Notes: generated by a model not told the origin, from the sequence alone. A DNA stretch of 64,000 nucleotides from Mesorhizobium comanense (GCF_005503535.1 NZ_SCNN01000003.1:186001-250000), one strand, 5' to 3'; numbered from the stretch's first letter, positions 34,401-42,762 are shown. Numbers and translations: made by a program.

Positions 34401-36509
34401 CGCGGCCGCCTCACGGCTGGCGGCATAATCGGGATTGCCGGGGTCGAGCTTGAGCGCCTGGTCGAAATCGACAACGGCGCCGGAATAGTCCGTCCGGTCG
34501 GCGCGCGCCATGCCGCGCCCGTAATAGCTGACATCGTCCATGGCATCGATCCCGATCGCCGTCGTGTAGGCGGCGATGGCGCGCCCGGCATCGCCCTTGG
34601 CGTGCCATGCCACACCCTTGCAATAGTGGGGGTCCCTCGGCTTGGGATCGAGCTTGGCCGACCGGCCGCAGTCACCAAGCGCGCCATCGGCATCGCCCAA
34701 GGTCATCCTGACAAGACCCCGGCGCGCATAGGCCACGGCAAAATCGGGCTTCAACTGAATGGCCCTGTCATAGGCAGCGATCGCCTTGGCGTAAGCGCGG
34801 CTGGCCGCCTGCGCGTTGCCGAGGCCGAAATAGGCGAACCGGTTGCCGGGATCGAGCGCGATCGCTGCATTGTAGGCGTTGATAGCATTGTCGAATCGTC
34901 CCAAGCCAAGCCAGGCGTCACCGCCCTGGATGGTTTCCAGTGCGCGAGGGTCTTTCGCTGCCAGCGCCATGTCGACGAGGTCCTGCGTCGGCTCGAAATT
35001 CAAAACGACCGCTTGTTGCTTCGGGTTGAAGGTTAGCGGCTGACGATCCGGTGTGTCGGGCAACGGCGCTGCCATGCCGCCGCCGGCAACCTGGTCGTCG
35101 CAGGTTTCGGCACGTCCCGGATCAAGCCCGATGGCGCGCCGGCAATCCGCCGCTGCGCCGGCATGATCGCCTTTGAGCACCTTCGCACGGCTACGGCCGA
35201 GATAGGCGTCGGCGTTGTCGGGATCGAGGCTGATGGCCTTGTCGAAATCGAGAATCGCGCCCTCCACGCCATATTTCGACAGCCGCGTCCCGGCGCGATC
35301 AATCAGGATCCTTGCCGCTTCCTGGTCACTTGTTTCTCCGATGGCCGACAGGTCGGCGGCGGCAGGCCTTACCGCTTCCGCCCCGGCATTCCCGGTGTCG
35401 CACCCGCCTGTCTTTTTCGGGTCGAGCGTGATGGCCTTGCGGCAGTCGGCGGCGGCCCCTGCGACGTCGCGGTTGCGCGCTCGTGTCAGCGAACGGGCGA
35501 ACCAGATCCGAGCATCATTCGCATCGAGTGCGATCGCCTTGCCGAAATCGGCCATGGCGAGGTCGTTATTGCCCTTGCTTGCCCAGGCGATGCCGCGAAA
35601 GTAATAGCCGTCAACGATCTCCGGATCGAGTTGGATCGCCTTGCTGGCGTCGGCGATCGCGCGTACCCAATCATCCTTGCCAAACCAGGCGGCGCTGCGG
35701 TTGGCATAGGTTTTGGCACTCTTGGGGTCGATGCTTATGGCGGCGTCGTAATCGGCGATGGCCGGATCGAATTCACCCTTGGCGGCGCGGGCCACGCCGC
35801 GATTGACGAGGGCAATCATGTCCATCGGGTCAAGCCGGATAGCCACGTCATATTCGGCGATCGCTTTGTCCCGCTCGCCTTTCCTGCCCCAAGCCTGTCC
35901 GAGCCCTGTATGGCCTTTGCCGCTTTGCGCGTCTGCCTCGATCGCCTGCTGGTAATCCAAAATAGCCGCGTCGATCTTGCCTTTGCGCAGGAAGGCCGCG
36001 CCGCGGCTGGCATAGGCGTCGCTCGCCGACGGCTCCAGGCTTATAGCGACGTTGAAGTCGGCGATCGCACGGTCGTCGTCGCCCTTGTTGTACCAGTCGG
36101 CGCCACGGTTGAAATAAGCGGCAACCTGATTGGGATCGAGTGCGATCGCCTCGCCATAGTCGGCGATCGCACCGTCCCAGTCCTGCTTCTCGTCCCGGGC
36201 GGTGGCTCGGTAGAAATAGGCTTTGACACGTAGACGCAGCGCTTCGGTCGCGTCTTGTGCAATCACCGTGCAGGCGGCGATGCGCCGGTCGGTCGCGTCA
36301 TTGTCGACGCTCGCTTCCTTCTGATAGACAGGCCCGCTGTCTTCGCTCGCGTCTTTTTCGTCGCCGAAGCAAAGCGCATAGTCGCGCGTAACGGCTGATG
36401 ACGGAGCGGGCAGAGCCCCAAGCATCATTATCGCCGCCATCACAACCAGCGGCGTGCGCAAAAGCGCCGTATCAAATACGCGTTCGAGTGCGTCAGTGCG
36501 ACGTGACAT
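31416..36509 (-). CDS. Giant exported TPR protein, about 39 repeats
   Basis: The start at 36509 follows GGGGGAG; the 1697-residue product has an N-terminal membrane or signal segment (VVMAAIMMLGALPAPSSA), then about 39 tetratricopeptide repeats of 34 residues of the form AYxxRGxAWxxKGDYDxAIADYDxAIxLDP. Short unrelated linkers occur near the breaks. The repeats are close to one another, and two blocks of about five repeats (genomic 34391-34945 and 32610-33160) are paralogous in order, including the sub-motifs ALETIQGGDAW/VLVAVSNGDSL and GMARADRTDYSGAVVDFDQA/GMARADGKDYEGAIADFDLA. TPR superhelices bind other proteins; secretion makes a scaffold in the periplasm or outside likely. No partner genes are evident. 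Confidence 0.9.
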   Translation of the reverse strand: MSRRTDALERVFDTALLRTPLVVMAAIMMLGALPAPSSAVTRDYALCFGDEKDASEDSGPVYQKEASVDNDATDRRIAACTVIAQDATEALRLRVKAYFYRATARDEKQDWDGAIADYGEAIALDPNQVAAYFNRGADWYNKGDDDRAIADFNVAISLEPSASDAYASRGAAFLRKGKIDAAILDYQQAIEADAQSGKGHTGLGQAWGRKGERDKAIAEYDVAIRLDPMDMIALVNRGVARAAKGEFDPAIADYDAAISIDPKSAKTYANRSAAWFGKDDWVRAIADASKAIQLDPEIVDGYYFRGIAWASKGNNDLAMADFGKAIALDANDARIWFARSLTRARNRDVAGAAADCRKAITLDPKKTGGCDTGNAGAEAVRPAAADLSAIGETSDQEAARILIDRAGTRLSKYGVEGAILDFDKAISLDPDNADAYLGRSRAKVLKGDHAGAAADCRRAIGLDPGRAETCDDQVAGGGMAAPLPDTPDRQPLTFNPKQQAVVLNFEPTQDLVDMALAAKDPRALETIQGGDAWLGLGRFDNAINAYNAAIALDPGNRFAYFGLGNAQAASRAYAKAIAAYDRAIQLKPDFAVAYARRGLVRMTLGDADGALGDCGRSAKLDPKPRDPHYCKGVAWHAKGDAGRAIAAYTTAIGIDAMDDVSYYGRGMARADRTDYSGAVVDFDQALKLDPGNPDYAASREAAARAGGLPGPAVASELDGSSVADIIRNGDRLKDKHRFDRAVAEYTRAIELDPGNALAYYHRGRARAQSGDMEGSWQDFDKAVELDPDNAEMVSTRGAVLAQRGETERAIESYGKAIALDPGAASSHSSRGDAFKDIGEYDRAIADYDQALKLDPDYFGVRERRADAVVAKVEQQAILRANPHLPDETMAKAAFLAGNDWLAKNDNNRAGAAYSLAIKLAPQDATGYYGRGNLWFRMQKYDLALADYNRAVRFDPTLPNAYVRRGLTWIKKGKFDLAIADCEQALRIDSKWRDAYFCRALTFQTRGDFDQAVVDYGLAIDLTPGDASMYAWRGKAWADKKDYDRAIADFDKALTLDPGDSEARNGRETAVAARNEDATASSAGARSAAGQDADQDIPSGENPAGSRLEEAIDAADPRVLVAVSNGDSLLRAGKHDEAIKAYDEAIAIDPQSPLAYFGRGKAWDAKRAYARAIADFDKAIAMIPDMAAPYIRRGMAKAMAGGAESGLADCKRATELDPRSRDAFFCLGATLHATGDAKRAVEAYSIAIEIDPRDAAGFYGRGMARADGKDYEGAIADFDLALKLDPGNASSAAARQATVTAQAKGGAGSVAVGSDPKNVKALIERGTAFYNKGKFDRAIAEYNRALALEPKTASAYLWRAMALVEKGKYDAAIDDYNKLIELYPVYVDAYFGRGVAWTKKNKLDLAIADYTRGIELDPDYAPAYYGRGSNWFAKGDYDQAIADFDQALRVDPKLGLARDARKLAIAAKEKGSPAKSGKAVARRGDEATRPGNASPAALAFSKGWQLHKQGEYEGAIALYDKAIVLSPGFRDAFLARAMAWEAKQDYAHAIADYSQAITLDPTDAETYYGRGQNRGFQGDDKGALADYQKVISLNPKHPKVYADRGLLWMGRHQDAAALRDFEMALSLDRNNSFAYLGRGVIRTGRADYEGAIADLSQAIKLQPNFATAYKARSAAWKAKGNHKRAEADRKKALSLEAK
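32610..33160 (-). repeat. TPR super-repeat block 2 inside the giant TPR gene
   Basis: Five TPRs in the order found also at 34391-34945: a DPR-hydrophobic start (VLVAVSNGDSLLRAGKHDEA), then LAYFGRGKAWDAKRAYARAI, RRGMAKAMAGGAESGLADCK, FFCLGATLHATGDAKRAVEA and YGRGMARADGKDYEGAIADF, ending in an Ala-rich linker. Boundaries are approximate. Confidence 0.7.
34391..34945 (-). repeat. TPR super-repeat block 1 inside the giant TPR gene
   Basis: Block equivalent to 32610-33160: ALETIQGGDAWLGLGRFDNA, RFAYFGLGNAQAASRAYAKA, RRGLVRMTLGDADGALGDCG, HYCKGVAWHAKGDAGRAIAA, GRGMARADRTDYSGAVVDFD, ending AASREAAARAGG. The order and the Cys-bearing repeats (DCG/DCK, YCK/FCL) match, so the block was duplicated within the gene rather than built from random repeats. 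Boundaries are approximate. Confidence 0.7.
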
Positions 36510-36790
36510 GGTTCTCCCCCCGGAGCTACTGCTATCGCTTTCGCGTATACTTATAGTTCTCCTTTTGTTCCCAAATGCAAGTAAAAATTGCAACGGAGAT
36601 TAGTCGGCCGGTTTCCCGGCAAATGGATGAGGACTGCGGAGTGAAGGTCGATTGCCTGGTTTTCCGAACGACGAACGAACGGAGGGCCGGCCAGCCGAGA
36701 GCGATATTGCATCGCCGATTCATTCGTTTTGGCCCATGGCCAAATCAGGTCTTGCCTGCAACATGGACGCGACGATCACGGAGGACACCC

Positions 36791-37183
36791 ATGCGCAAAC
36801 TCATCTCCACCGGCTCGCCGTTCGAAAAGACCGCCGGCTACTCGCGGGCAGTCGTCCAGGGCGACTGGTGCTTCGTCTCCGGCACGACGGGCTACGACTA
36901 TGCCACCATGACGATGCCCGAAACCGTCGAGGCGCAGACGCGCAACTGCCTGGCGACGATCGGCAAGGCGCTTGCCGATGGCGGCTTCGACATGGCCGAC
37001 GTGGTGCGGGCGCATTACTACATCACCGACCAGGCCTTCGCCGATATCGTCTTCCCGATCCTGGGCGAGACCTTCGGCGACATCAGGCCGGCGGCGACGA
37101 TGATCGTCTGCCAGCTCAACAAGCCGGAGATGAAGATCGAGATCGAGGTGACGGCGCTGCGGCGCACGGCCACGGGACGTTGA
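36791..37183 (+). CDS. RidA family protein
   Basis: The 130-residue protein begins MRKLISTGSPFEKTAGYSRA and contains GDWCFVSGTTGYDYATMTMP, QTRNCLATIGKALADGGFDM and AATMIVCQLNKPEMKIEIEV. RidA proteins deaminate enamine/imine intermediates of PLP enzymes; the canonical Arg of the active site corresponds to the R-P-A-A region (DIRPAATMIV). The 281-bp space upstream separates it from the divergent TPR gene. It is followed after 8 bp by a VOC protein. Confidence 0.9.
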   Translation: MRKLISTGSPFEKTAGYSRAVVQGDWCFVSGTTGYDYATMTMPETVEAQTRNCLATIGKALADGGFDMADVVRAHYYITDQAFADIVFPILGETFGDIRPAATMIVCQLNKPEMKIEIEVTALRRTATGR

Positions 37184-37191
37184 GGAAGGCC

Positions 37192-37542
37192 GTGAAAGTC
37201 CGGCGCATCGTAGCCAATGTCGAGACGCGGGATGCGGCGGCGGCGAGACGCTTCTATCACGACGTGCTTGGCCTTGACGTGCTGATGGATCAGGGCTGGA
37301 TCGTCACCTGCGGTTCCGAAGAACAGATGCAGGTGCAGATCAGCTTCATGGCGCAAGGCGGCTCGGGCACGCCGGTGCCGGACCTGTCGATCGAGGTCGA
37401 CGATGTCGAGGCCGCGCTCCAAGGTATGAAGGCCGCCGGCTTCGCCATCGAATACGGGCCGGCGGACGAGCCGTGGGGCGTGCGGCGCTTCTATGTACGC
37501 GATCCCTTCGGCCGGCTGGTCAACATTCTCTCGCACCAGTGA
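37192..37542 (+). CDS. VOC (glyoxalase/bleomycin resistance) superfamily protein
   Basis: A short product (116 residues from GTG at 37192; a TTG at 37180 would add four residues): MKVRRIVANVETRDAAAARR, FYHDVLGLDVLMDQGWIVTC, DLSIEVDDVEAALQGMKAAG and RRFYVRDPFGRLVNILSHQ. This is a single VOC repeat pair with His and Glu-like positions for a divalent metal. The substrate is not known. It probably forms a two-gene unit with ridA. Confidence 0.85.
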   Translation: MKVRRIVANVETRDAAAARRFYHDVLGLDVLMDQGWIVTCGSEEQMQVQISFMAQGGSGTPVPDLSIEVDDVEAALQGMKAAGFAIEYGPADEPWGVRRFYVRDPFGRLVNILSHQ

Positions 37543-37628
37543 CCGTGGAAGTGGCTTGCAGGCTTGCGCGCCGGGCGCTTGGCGTTTAGCAAGGCCGCGG
37601 TTCACACTCTTTCTGGGACGGTTCTTTC

Positions 37629-38732
37629 ATGGCAACGAAGCATCTTTTCCTGCTCCCCGGCGACGGCATCGGCCCCGAGGCCATGGCCGAGGTCAAGAAG
37701 CTGATCGCGGCCTTGAACGAAAAGCTCGGCAGCGGCTTCGTCACCGACGAGGGTCTGGTCGGCGGCTCGGCCTACGACGCGCATGGCGCGGCGATCTCCG
37801 ATGCCGACATGGAAAAGGCTGTTGCCGCGGACGCCGTGCTGTTCGGCGCCGTCGGCGGGCCGAAATGGGATGCGGTGCCTTACGAGGTGCGCCCCGAGGC
37901 CGGCCTGCTGCGCCTGCGCAAGGACATGGAGCTGTTCGCCAATCTCAGGCCCGCCATCTGCTACCCGGCGCTGGCGGCGTCCTCCTCGCTGAAGCAGGAA
38001 GTGGTCGAAGGCCTCGACATCCTCATCGTGCGCGAACTGACGGGCGGCGTCTATTTCGGCGAGCCCAAGCAGATCATCGATCTCGGCAACGGCCAGAAGC
38101 GCGGCATCGACACGCAGGTCTACGACACGTTCGAGATCGAGCGCATTTCGGGCGTCGCCTTCGAATTGGCGCGCACGCGCAAGAACCACGTCACCTCGAT
38201 GGAAAAGCGCAACGTCATGAAGTCGGGTGTGCTGTGGAACGAGGTCGTCACCCAGACCCAGAAGGCACGCTATTCCGACGTCAAGCTCGACCACATGCTG
38301 GCGGATGCCGGCGGCATGCAGCTGGTGCGCTGGCCCAAGCAGTTCGACGTCATCGTCACCGACAATCTGTTCGGCGACATGCTGTCCGACATCGCCGCCA
38401 TGCTGACCGGGTCGATCGGCATGCTGCCTTCGGCCTCGCTCGGCGCGCCCGATGCCAAGACCAAGAAGCGCAAGGCGCTCTACGAGCCGGTGCACGGTTC
38501 GGCGCCCGACATCGCCGGCAAGGGCATCGCCAACCCGATCGCCATGATCGCCTCCTTCGCCATGTGCCTGCGCTATTCCTTCGGCATGGTCGCCGAGGCC
38601 GACAAGCTCGAGGCTGCGATCGCCGCCGTGCTCGACGACGGCCTGCGCACCAAGGATATCTTCTCGGCCGGGATGACCGAGGTCGGCACGGTCGCCATGG
38701 GCGACGCGATCATCGCCAAGTTCCTGGCTTAG
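37629..38732 (+). CDS. leuB: 3-isopropylmalate dehydrogenase
   Basis: The 367-residue enzyme begins [20 protein letters not shown] and contains the NAD-dependent decarboxylating dehydrogenase motifs: [20 protein letters not shown] (substrate Arg residues), [17 protein letters not shown], and the metal/substrate Asp site [20 protein letters not shown]. It oxidises 3-isopropylmalate to 2-ketoisocaproate in leucine synthesis, as a homodimer. It is 8 kb from leuD on the same strand, with the Ivy-like, TPR, RidA and VOC genes between. Confidence 0.97.
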   Translation: MATKHLFLLPGDGIGPEAMAEVKKLIAALNEKLGSGFVTDEGLVGGSAYDAHGAAISDADMEKAVAADAVLFGAVGGPKWDAVPYEVRPEAGLLRLRKDMELFANLRPAICYPALAASSSLKQEVVEGLDILIVRELTGGVYFGEPKQIIDLGNGQKRGIDTQVYDTFEIERISGVAFELARTRKNHVTSMEKRNVMKSGVLWNEVVTQTQKARYSDVKLDHMLADAGGMQLVRWPKQFDVIVTDNLFGDMLSDIAAMLTGSIGMLPSASLGAPDAKTKKRKALYEPVHGSAPDIAGKGIANPIAMIASFAMCLRYSFGMVAEADKLEAAIAAVLDDGLRTKDIFSAGMTEVGTVAMGDAIIAKFLA

Positions 38733-38742
38733 CGGCTCGGCC

Positions 38743-39198
38743 TCAGCGTATCTCGCCGGCAAGCTGTTGCAGCAGCCCGACGAGTTGCGCCTCGTCCACC
38801 GGCCCGAAGAAAGCCGCGTCGGCGGTCTCGACGGCGACGATGGCGCGCTGCGCCACCGCCGCTCCGGCTGGGGTGACGCGGATCACCTTGGCGCGGGAGT
38901 CCCTGGGATCGGTCTCCCGCGCGATCAATCCCTTCGCCTCGAGCCGGGCAACGACATCGGACGTCATCTTCACCTCGGTGCCGGCCTGGGCGGCGAGCTG
39001 CACCTGGTTCGGCGGCTCGCCATTGCGGCCGAGCCACATCGCCGAGGCCAGCAGCACGAACTGGACATGGGTCAGGTCGAGGGGTGCCAGCGCCGCCGTC
39101 ATGACACGCTGCCAGCGCATGGTGGTTCGCCAGAGCAGCAAGCCGGGGCTCTCCGAAGGTCCGCTGAAGCGCGTGTTCAGATCCTGCCCGTCAGCCAT
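38743..39198 (-). CDS. MarR-family transcriptional regulator
   Basis: A 151-residue protein with the winged-helix core QFVLLASAMWLGRNGEPPNQ, VQLAAQAGTEVKMTSDVVAR (recognition helix) and KGLIARETDPRDSRAKVIRV (wing with DPRDSR). The start overlaps the upstream SRPBCC stop by 8 bp. It probably represses the two-gene unit through the palindrome upstream of the SRPBCC gene (39656-39690). The ligand is unknown. Confidence 0.92.
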   Translation of the reverse strand: MADGQDLNTRFSGPSESPGLLLWRTTMRWQRVMTAALAPLDLTHVQFVLLASAMWLGRNGEPPNQVQLAAQAGTEVKMTSDVVARLEAKGLIARETDPRDSRAKVIRVTPAGAAVAQRAIVAVETADAAFFGPVDEAQLVGLLQQLAGEIR

Positions 39199-39619
39199 TT
39201 TTCGCCAACGCCTCCGCCTGTTCGAACAGTTTGGCCATCGAGACGTCGAAATCGCCGCTGATCTGCGGTCCGAGTTCCGGTCCGACCTCGGCGGCCGAGG
39301 GCCCTGATATTTCCAGCCTGTGGGTCACCTGCGTGCCGCCCTCGACCGGCAACAGCGCATGCCGGAACAACAGTCTCGTGTCACCGAACGAGGTCTCGTC
39401 GGCGTAGGTGACGTTTTCGACGAGATCGACGATAACAGATTCGAACGTGTCCTGCCCGACCGGCGTCACCGAGACACGGGTGCCCTTGGCGAACGGGCCG
39501 TGCAGAACGAAGGTGTCCGATCCTTCATAGGCGAGGCGACCTTCATGCAACGCCTTCAACGCGTTCCAGATGGCCGCCACGGGAAGGGAGGAAATCGCGG
39601 TGTATTCATTCGTCCACAT
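39191..39619 (-). CDS. SRPBCC domain protein, coupled to MarR
   Basis: The start at 39619 gives 142 residues beginning MWTNEYTAISSLPVAAIWNA; an upstream open frame to 39808 is not needed. LKALHEGRLAYEGSDTFVLH, FESVIVDLVENVTYADETSF and HRLEISGPSAAEVGPELGPQ are SRPBCC/polyketide-cyclase-like features. It overlaps the MarR gene and is likely the ligand-handling partner of that regulator. Confidence 0.88.
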   Translation of the reverse strand: MWTNEYTAISSLPVAAIWNALKALHEGRLAYEGSDTFVLHGPFAKGTRVSVTPVGQDTFESVIVDLVENVTYADETSFGDTRLLFRHALLPVEGGTQVTHRLEISGPSAAEVGPELGPQISGDFDVSMAKLFEQAEALAKNG

Positions 39620-39655
39620 TGTCTGGGTTCCATTTATCCTGGTCGATCGACCGAT

Positions 39656-39690
39656 TTGATCTGTGCGCAGATTATCTGTGTGCGGATCAA
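39656..39690. promoter_or_regulatory. Operator-like palindrome for the SRPBCC-MarR unit
   Basis: TTGATCTGTGCGCAGATT continues as ATCTGTGTGCGGATCAA: two copies of ATCTGTG(C/T)GC(A/G)GAT, each near-palindromic, together forming an imperfect palindrome of 35 bp. It ends 37 bp upstream of the SRPBCC start, a usual place for a MarR dimer pair. Confidence 0.75.
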
Positions 39691-39774
39691 ATTGCAAGCT
39701 AATCTCACCATAGCGCCTGTATGGCGCCAACCCTTTGTTTTCATGCAGCTTTAGACAGTGTGCTGCCGGAACCG

Positions 39775-40485
39775 CTATAGGCGGACGCCCGCCGGTACCG
39801 GGCCCCACTGGTTCTCGCGTGCCTGCGTCGGCATCAGCGCGAAGACCAGGATGATCAGGCTGCCGAACGTGGGGATGAAGATCACCAGATAGAGCCAGCC
39901 AGACAGGCCGATGTCATGCAGCCGGCGCACGGTCATGCCGAGGCCGGGCAGGAATGTCGCCAGCAGGAAGGTGCCGCAGAGGCCCACCGTGACCGCCGCC
40001 GAGACGTCGGAGTCGAAATTGCCGAGCGCGACATCGGTGAAAATGCCGATGCCGCCGACGATCAGCAGGCAGACCACCCAGAACAGGCAATAGCCCCAAT
40101 ATTCCTTGCGGCGCGCGCGGCCGGCGAAGTTGAAGTAGTTTTGCGTGAGGCCGCGCCAGAAATAGCCCCAGAGATCGGTGGGCTCGCCCGGTTCGGCCGA
40201 CCGCCCGAAATGCTGTGCCTGCGCTGCCGCGGCCAGGGGCCTGGAGACGGCCTGGGCCGAAGGCGCGCCTGTGCCGGCATCGACGGCCGGGCCCGTGGGC
40301 TGGGCGGCGGTGGGAAAGACATCGCGCGCCTGGCCGCCACCGGCCTGGAATTCGACCGTTGTCCCGTTGGGCATCGGGGTCGGGCGGCGCAGGTTCTCGC
40401 GGGTGAAGGTGTAGCGGTTGCCGTCGGCTCCGGTGATGAAGCCGAAACCCTGATCCTCGTCATAGTGGAGCACTTCGCCGCGCAT
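39775..40485 (-). CDS. Cold-shock domain fused to DUF805 membrane domain
   Basis: The 236-residue product begins MRGEVLHYDEDQGFGFITGA, a cold-shock (CSD) domain with the RNP1-like GFGFI and an altered RNP2. A Gln/Ala-rich linker leads to the DUF805 part: FNFAGRARRKEYWGYCLFWV followed by three more hydrophobic segments and GMTVRRLHDIGLSGWLYLVI. CSD-DUF805 fusions occur in proteobacteria; DUF805 alone is a common four-helix membrane protein. The CSD would then sit at the cytoplasmic membrane face. The function is unknown. Confidence 0.88.
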   Translation of the reverse strand: MRGEVLHYDEDQGFGFITGADGNRYTFTRENLRRPTPMPNGTTVEFQAGGGQARDVFPTAAQPTGPAVDAGTGAPSAQAVSRPLAAAAQAQHFGRSAEPGEPTDLWGYFWRGLTQNYFNFAGRARRKEYWGYCLFWVVCLLIVGGIGIFTDVALGNFDSDVSAAVTVGLCGTFLLATFLPGLGMTVRRLHDIGLSGWLYLVIFIPTFGSLIILVFALMPTQARENQWGPVPAGVRL

Positions 40486-40623
40486 CACCCGCCCCCTTTG
40501 TCGCCGCGTCCGGCCAGATGTGGCACAGGCACAAGTCGGCGGGCAAGGCCTGCGGGCTACCATGTCGCCGACAAATCAAGCATAAGGCTCACCGAGTGCA
40601 TCCATCCTCGCCAGAACGGGACA

Positions 40624-42042
40624 ATGAAACCTGAACCCCTCCATCCCAACGCCGTGCCAGGGAGCGGAGGGCCGCCGTCGAAGCTGAAATCCCCTATCCT
40701 GGCCATCGACGCCACAGGCCTGATGTTCTGGCCGCCGCGCAAGGGTCTGGCCGGTATCCCCCGCGTGGAAAGCTTTCTGGTCAACGCGGCCCTCGCGGAT
40801 CCCGACCCAAACGTGGAAGTCGTCGCGTTCAGGCCGGGAGAAGGCCGGTTCGAACGGCTTGCCCCTTATGAGCAGGACCATGTCGCGGCGGGCGAGATTC
40901 CACCGCACCGCGTCAAACGGTGGCCGGGGACACGCGCGGCGCTGGCGCAGGCGCTCGAGGCGGTGCGGCAGGGGCCATGGGGCAAGCGTGACACCGACCG
41001 TCATCTCGCCAAGACGGTGACCAACGGCCGCAAGGGGGTCACATACGAGGCAACGCGGCTGCTGATCCGCGCCTATCGCCTGTACCAGCGGGCAGGGATC
41101 AAGCTTGGCCTGCGCGAGGACGCCGTGCGCCAGCCGGTGGAGACTGGACAGGGTCTGGTGCTGATCAGCCATCATATCCAGACTCAGGAAGATCGGTCCG
41201 CCGTCTCCGGTCGCGCCGGCAAGCTTGCCTTCCTCTGCCACGATATCATCCCGGCATTGCGCCCGGATCTGCTTGGCGCGGGTACCAGTGAAGGGCGCTT
41301 CGGGTCCTATCTCGAGCACCTCGTGCGCTCGGGCGCGCCCGCCTTCTGCGCCTCCGACGAGGTCGGCGCGACGCTGACGGATCACATGCGCAAGGCGGGT
41401 ATCGCCGCGCCTGTCGTCCACCGGTTTCCGATGCCCTCCATCCTGCACGAGACGGCTTCGCGCATGGGGACGACCTCGCGCATCGAGAGTGACGAACCGT
41501 TCGTGATCTACTGCTCGACCATCGAGGTGCGCAAGAACCACATCCTCCTGGCCAAGATCTGGCAGCAGGCGCGCGAGGAAGGGGTGAAGCTGCCGAGGCT
41601 GGTGTGCGCCGGGCGCTGGGGCTGGATGATCGAGCCGCTGCGCGCCTTCCTGAAGGAGCACCCCGAGGTGCTGGACCAGGTCACCTTCGCCGGCCTGGTC
41701 AGCGACGAACAGCTCATCCGCTATTATCGCAGCGCCACATTCGGGGTCTTTCCCTCGCATATAGAGGGCTGGGGCTATGGCGCCTCGGAATGCCTCGATT
41801 TCGGCGTCCCGGTCATCGTTTCGACCTCGCCGTCGCTGATCGAGGCGACCGGCGGGCTGATGCCGGCGATCGATTCCAACGACCAGGCGGGCTGGTATGC
41901 CGCTATCCGCAGGATGGCGGAAGACCATGACTGGCGCCACTCGCTGGCCGAGCGCATCGCCAGACAGCACCGGCCGACGCCGGCTTCCGCAAGCTGGGCC
42001 GCCATCAAGGCGGGGCTGCAGGCGTCGGCCTCACATGCTTGA
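40624..42042 (+). CDS. GT4-type glycosyltransferase
   Basis: The 472-residue protein has a GT-B fold C-terminal half: PFVIYCSTIEVRKNHILLAK, LVCAGRWGWMIEPLRAFLKE and SDEQLIRYYRSATFGVFPSH followed by IEGWGYGASECLDFGVPVIV, the E-x7-E region of GT4 enzymes. The N-terminal acceptor domain (GTGLVLISHHIQTQEDRS) is not recognised further. Donor and acceptor are unknown. It stands alone between the CSD-DUF805 and DUF3291 genes; no capsule or LPS cluster is seen. Confidence 0.88.
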   Translation: MKPEPLHPNAVPGSGGPPSKLKSPILAIDATGLMFWPPRKGLAGIPRVESFLVNAALADPDPNVEVVAFRPGEGRFERLAPYEQDHVAAGEIPPHRVKRWPGTRAALAQALEAVRQGPWGKRDTDRHLAKTVTNGRKGVTYEATRLLIRAYRLYQRAGIKLGLREDAVRQPVETGQGLVLISHHIQTQEDRSAVSGRAGKLAFLCHDIIPALRPDLLGAGTSEGRFGSYLEHLVRSGAPAFCASDEVGATLTDHMRKAGIAAPVVHRFPMPSILHETASRMGTTSRIESDEPFVIYCSTIEVRKNHILLAKIWQQAREEGVKLPRLVCAGRWGWMIEPLRAFLKEHPEVLDQVTFAGLVSDEQLIRYYRSATFGVFPSHIEGWGYGASECLDFGVPVIVSTSPSLIEATGGLMPAIDSNDQAGWYAAIRRMAEDHDWRHSLAERIARQHRPTPASASWAAIKAGLQASASHA

Positions 42043-42138
42043 CCGAATTGGACCACCCGGCCGATCGGTTTGGACCCGTTACTGGCCTGGGACAATGAGG
42101 AAAAACCAAGTGGAACAGGGTTGTCTGGCGGAGGCAGA

Positions 42139-42693
42139 ATGAAGAGCAAAAGACTTGCCCTGTACACGTTCGGCATATTCCGTGCGCCAGCCAGCGATGC
42201 CGTGAACCAAGGCTTTCATGACCGCAACGATCGCAATTTTCTGATTGCCGAAACGAGCGAGGGATTCATCGCCAGGTCGGGCTATGAGGAAGAACCCGGT
42301 CCGGAAAGCTGGGGCACGCAGGTTTTTCCGCGCTTTTACCTCGAGCAGGGGGACGGCTGGACGCCATCGACGCTGTCCCTGTGGAAGGACCTGGCGTCAC
42401 CAATGGCATTCTCCTACGGCGGAATTCACATGGAGGCGATGCGGCATGGGCGAGAATGGTTTCTCAAGCCGGCATGGCCACCTTACGTGCTTTGGTGGGT
42501 CGAGTGGGACCATACACCCAGTTGGGCGGAGGCCGTGGTCAGACACGAATTTCTCCACGACCACAAGGCCAGCTCTTTTGCCTTCGATTTCAAGACCTGT
42601 TTCGATGAAGATGGCCGCCCGACGACAATCGACAGCCAATTGGTCAAACAGAATATGCGTTTGAATGAAAAGCGGCAGCAGCAACCAAGTTGA
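42139..42693 (+). CDS. DUF3291 domain protein
   Basis: The 184-residue product begins MKSKRLALYTFGIFRAPASD and contains GFIARSGYEEEPGPESWGTQ, WTPSTLSLWKDLASPMAFSY, HGREWFLKPAWPPYVLWWVE and PSWAEAVVRHEFLHDHKASS, the DUF3291 pattern. The fold is a dimeric alpha/beta-barrel type resembling antibiotic-biosynthesis monooxygenases. A GGAGG-like site precedes the ATG; 96 bp separate it from the GT4 gene. Function is unknown. Confidence 0.88.
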   Translation: MKSKRLALYTFGIFRAPASDAVNQGFHDRNDRNFLIAETSEGFIARSGYEEEPGPESWGTQVFPRFYLEQGDGWTPSTLSLWKDLASPMAFSYGGIHMEAMRHGREWFLKPAWPPYVLWWVEWDHTPSWAEAVVRHEFLHDHKASSFAFDFKTCFDEDGRPTTIDSQLVKQNMRLNEKRQQQPS

Positions 42694-42762
42694 TCCGACG
42701 CCAAGGCGGCAATCCGCCCTGGAGCTGGCGCAACGCTTGCGCCAGCAAGCCGCAGCCGTTTT

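Noticed and set aside
31416..36509. Repeated DNA as a mobile-element or CRISPR signal
   Set aside because: The repeats are coding, in frame, and fit 34-residue TPR units.
42725..42745. Hairpin CTGGCGCAA/TTGCGCCAG between DUF3291 and the helicase gene as terminator
   Set aside because: The stem is good but no T-run follows on either strand, so it was not listed.
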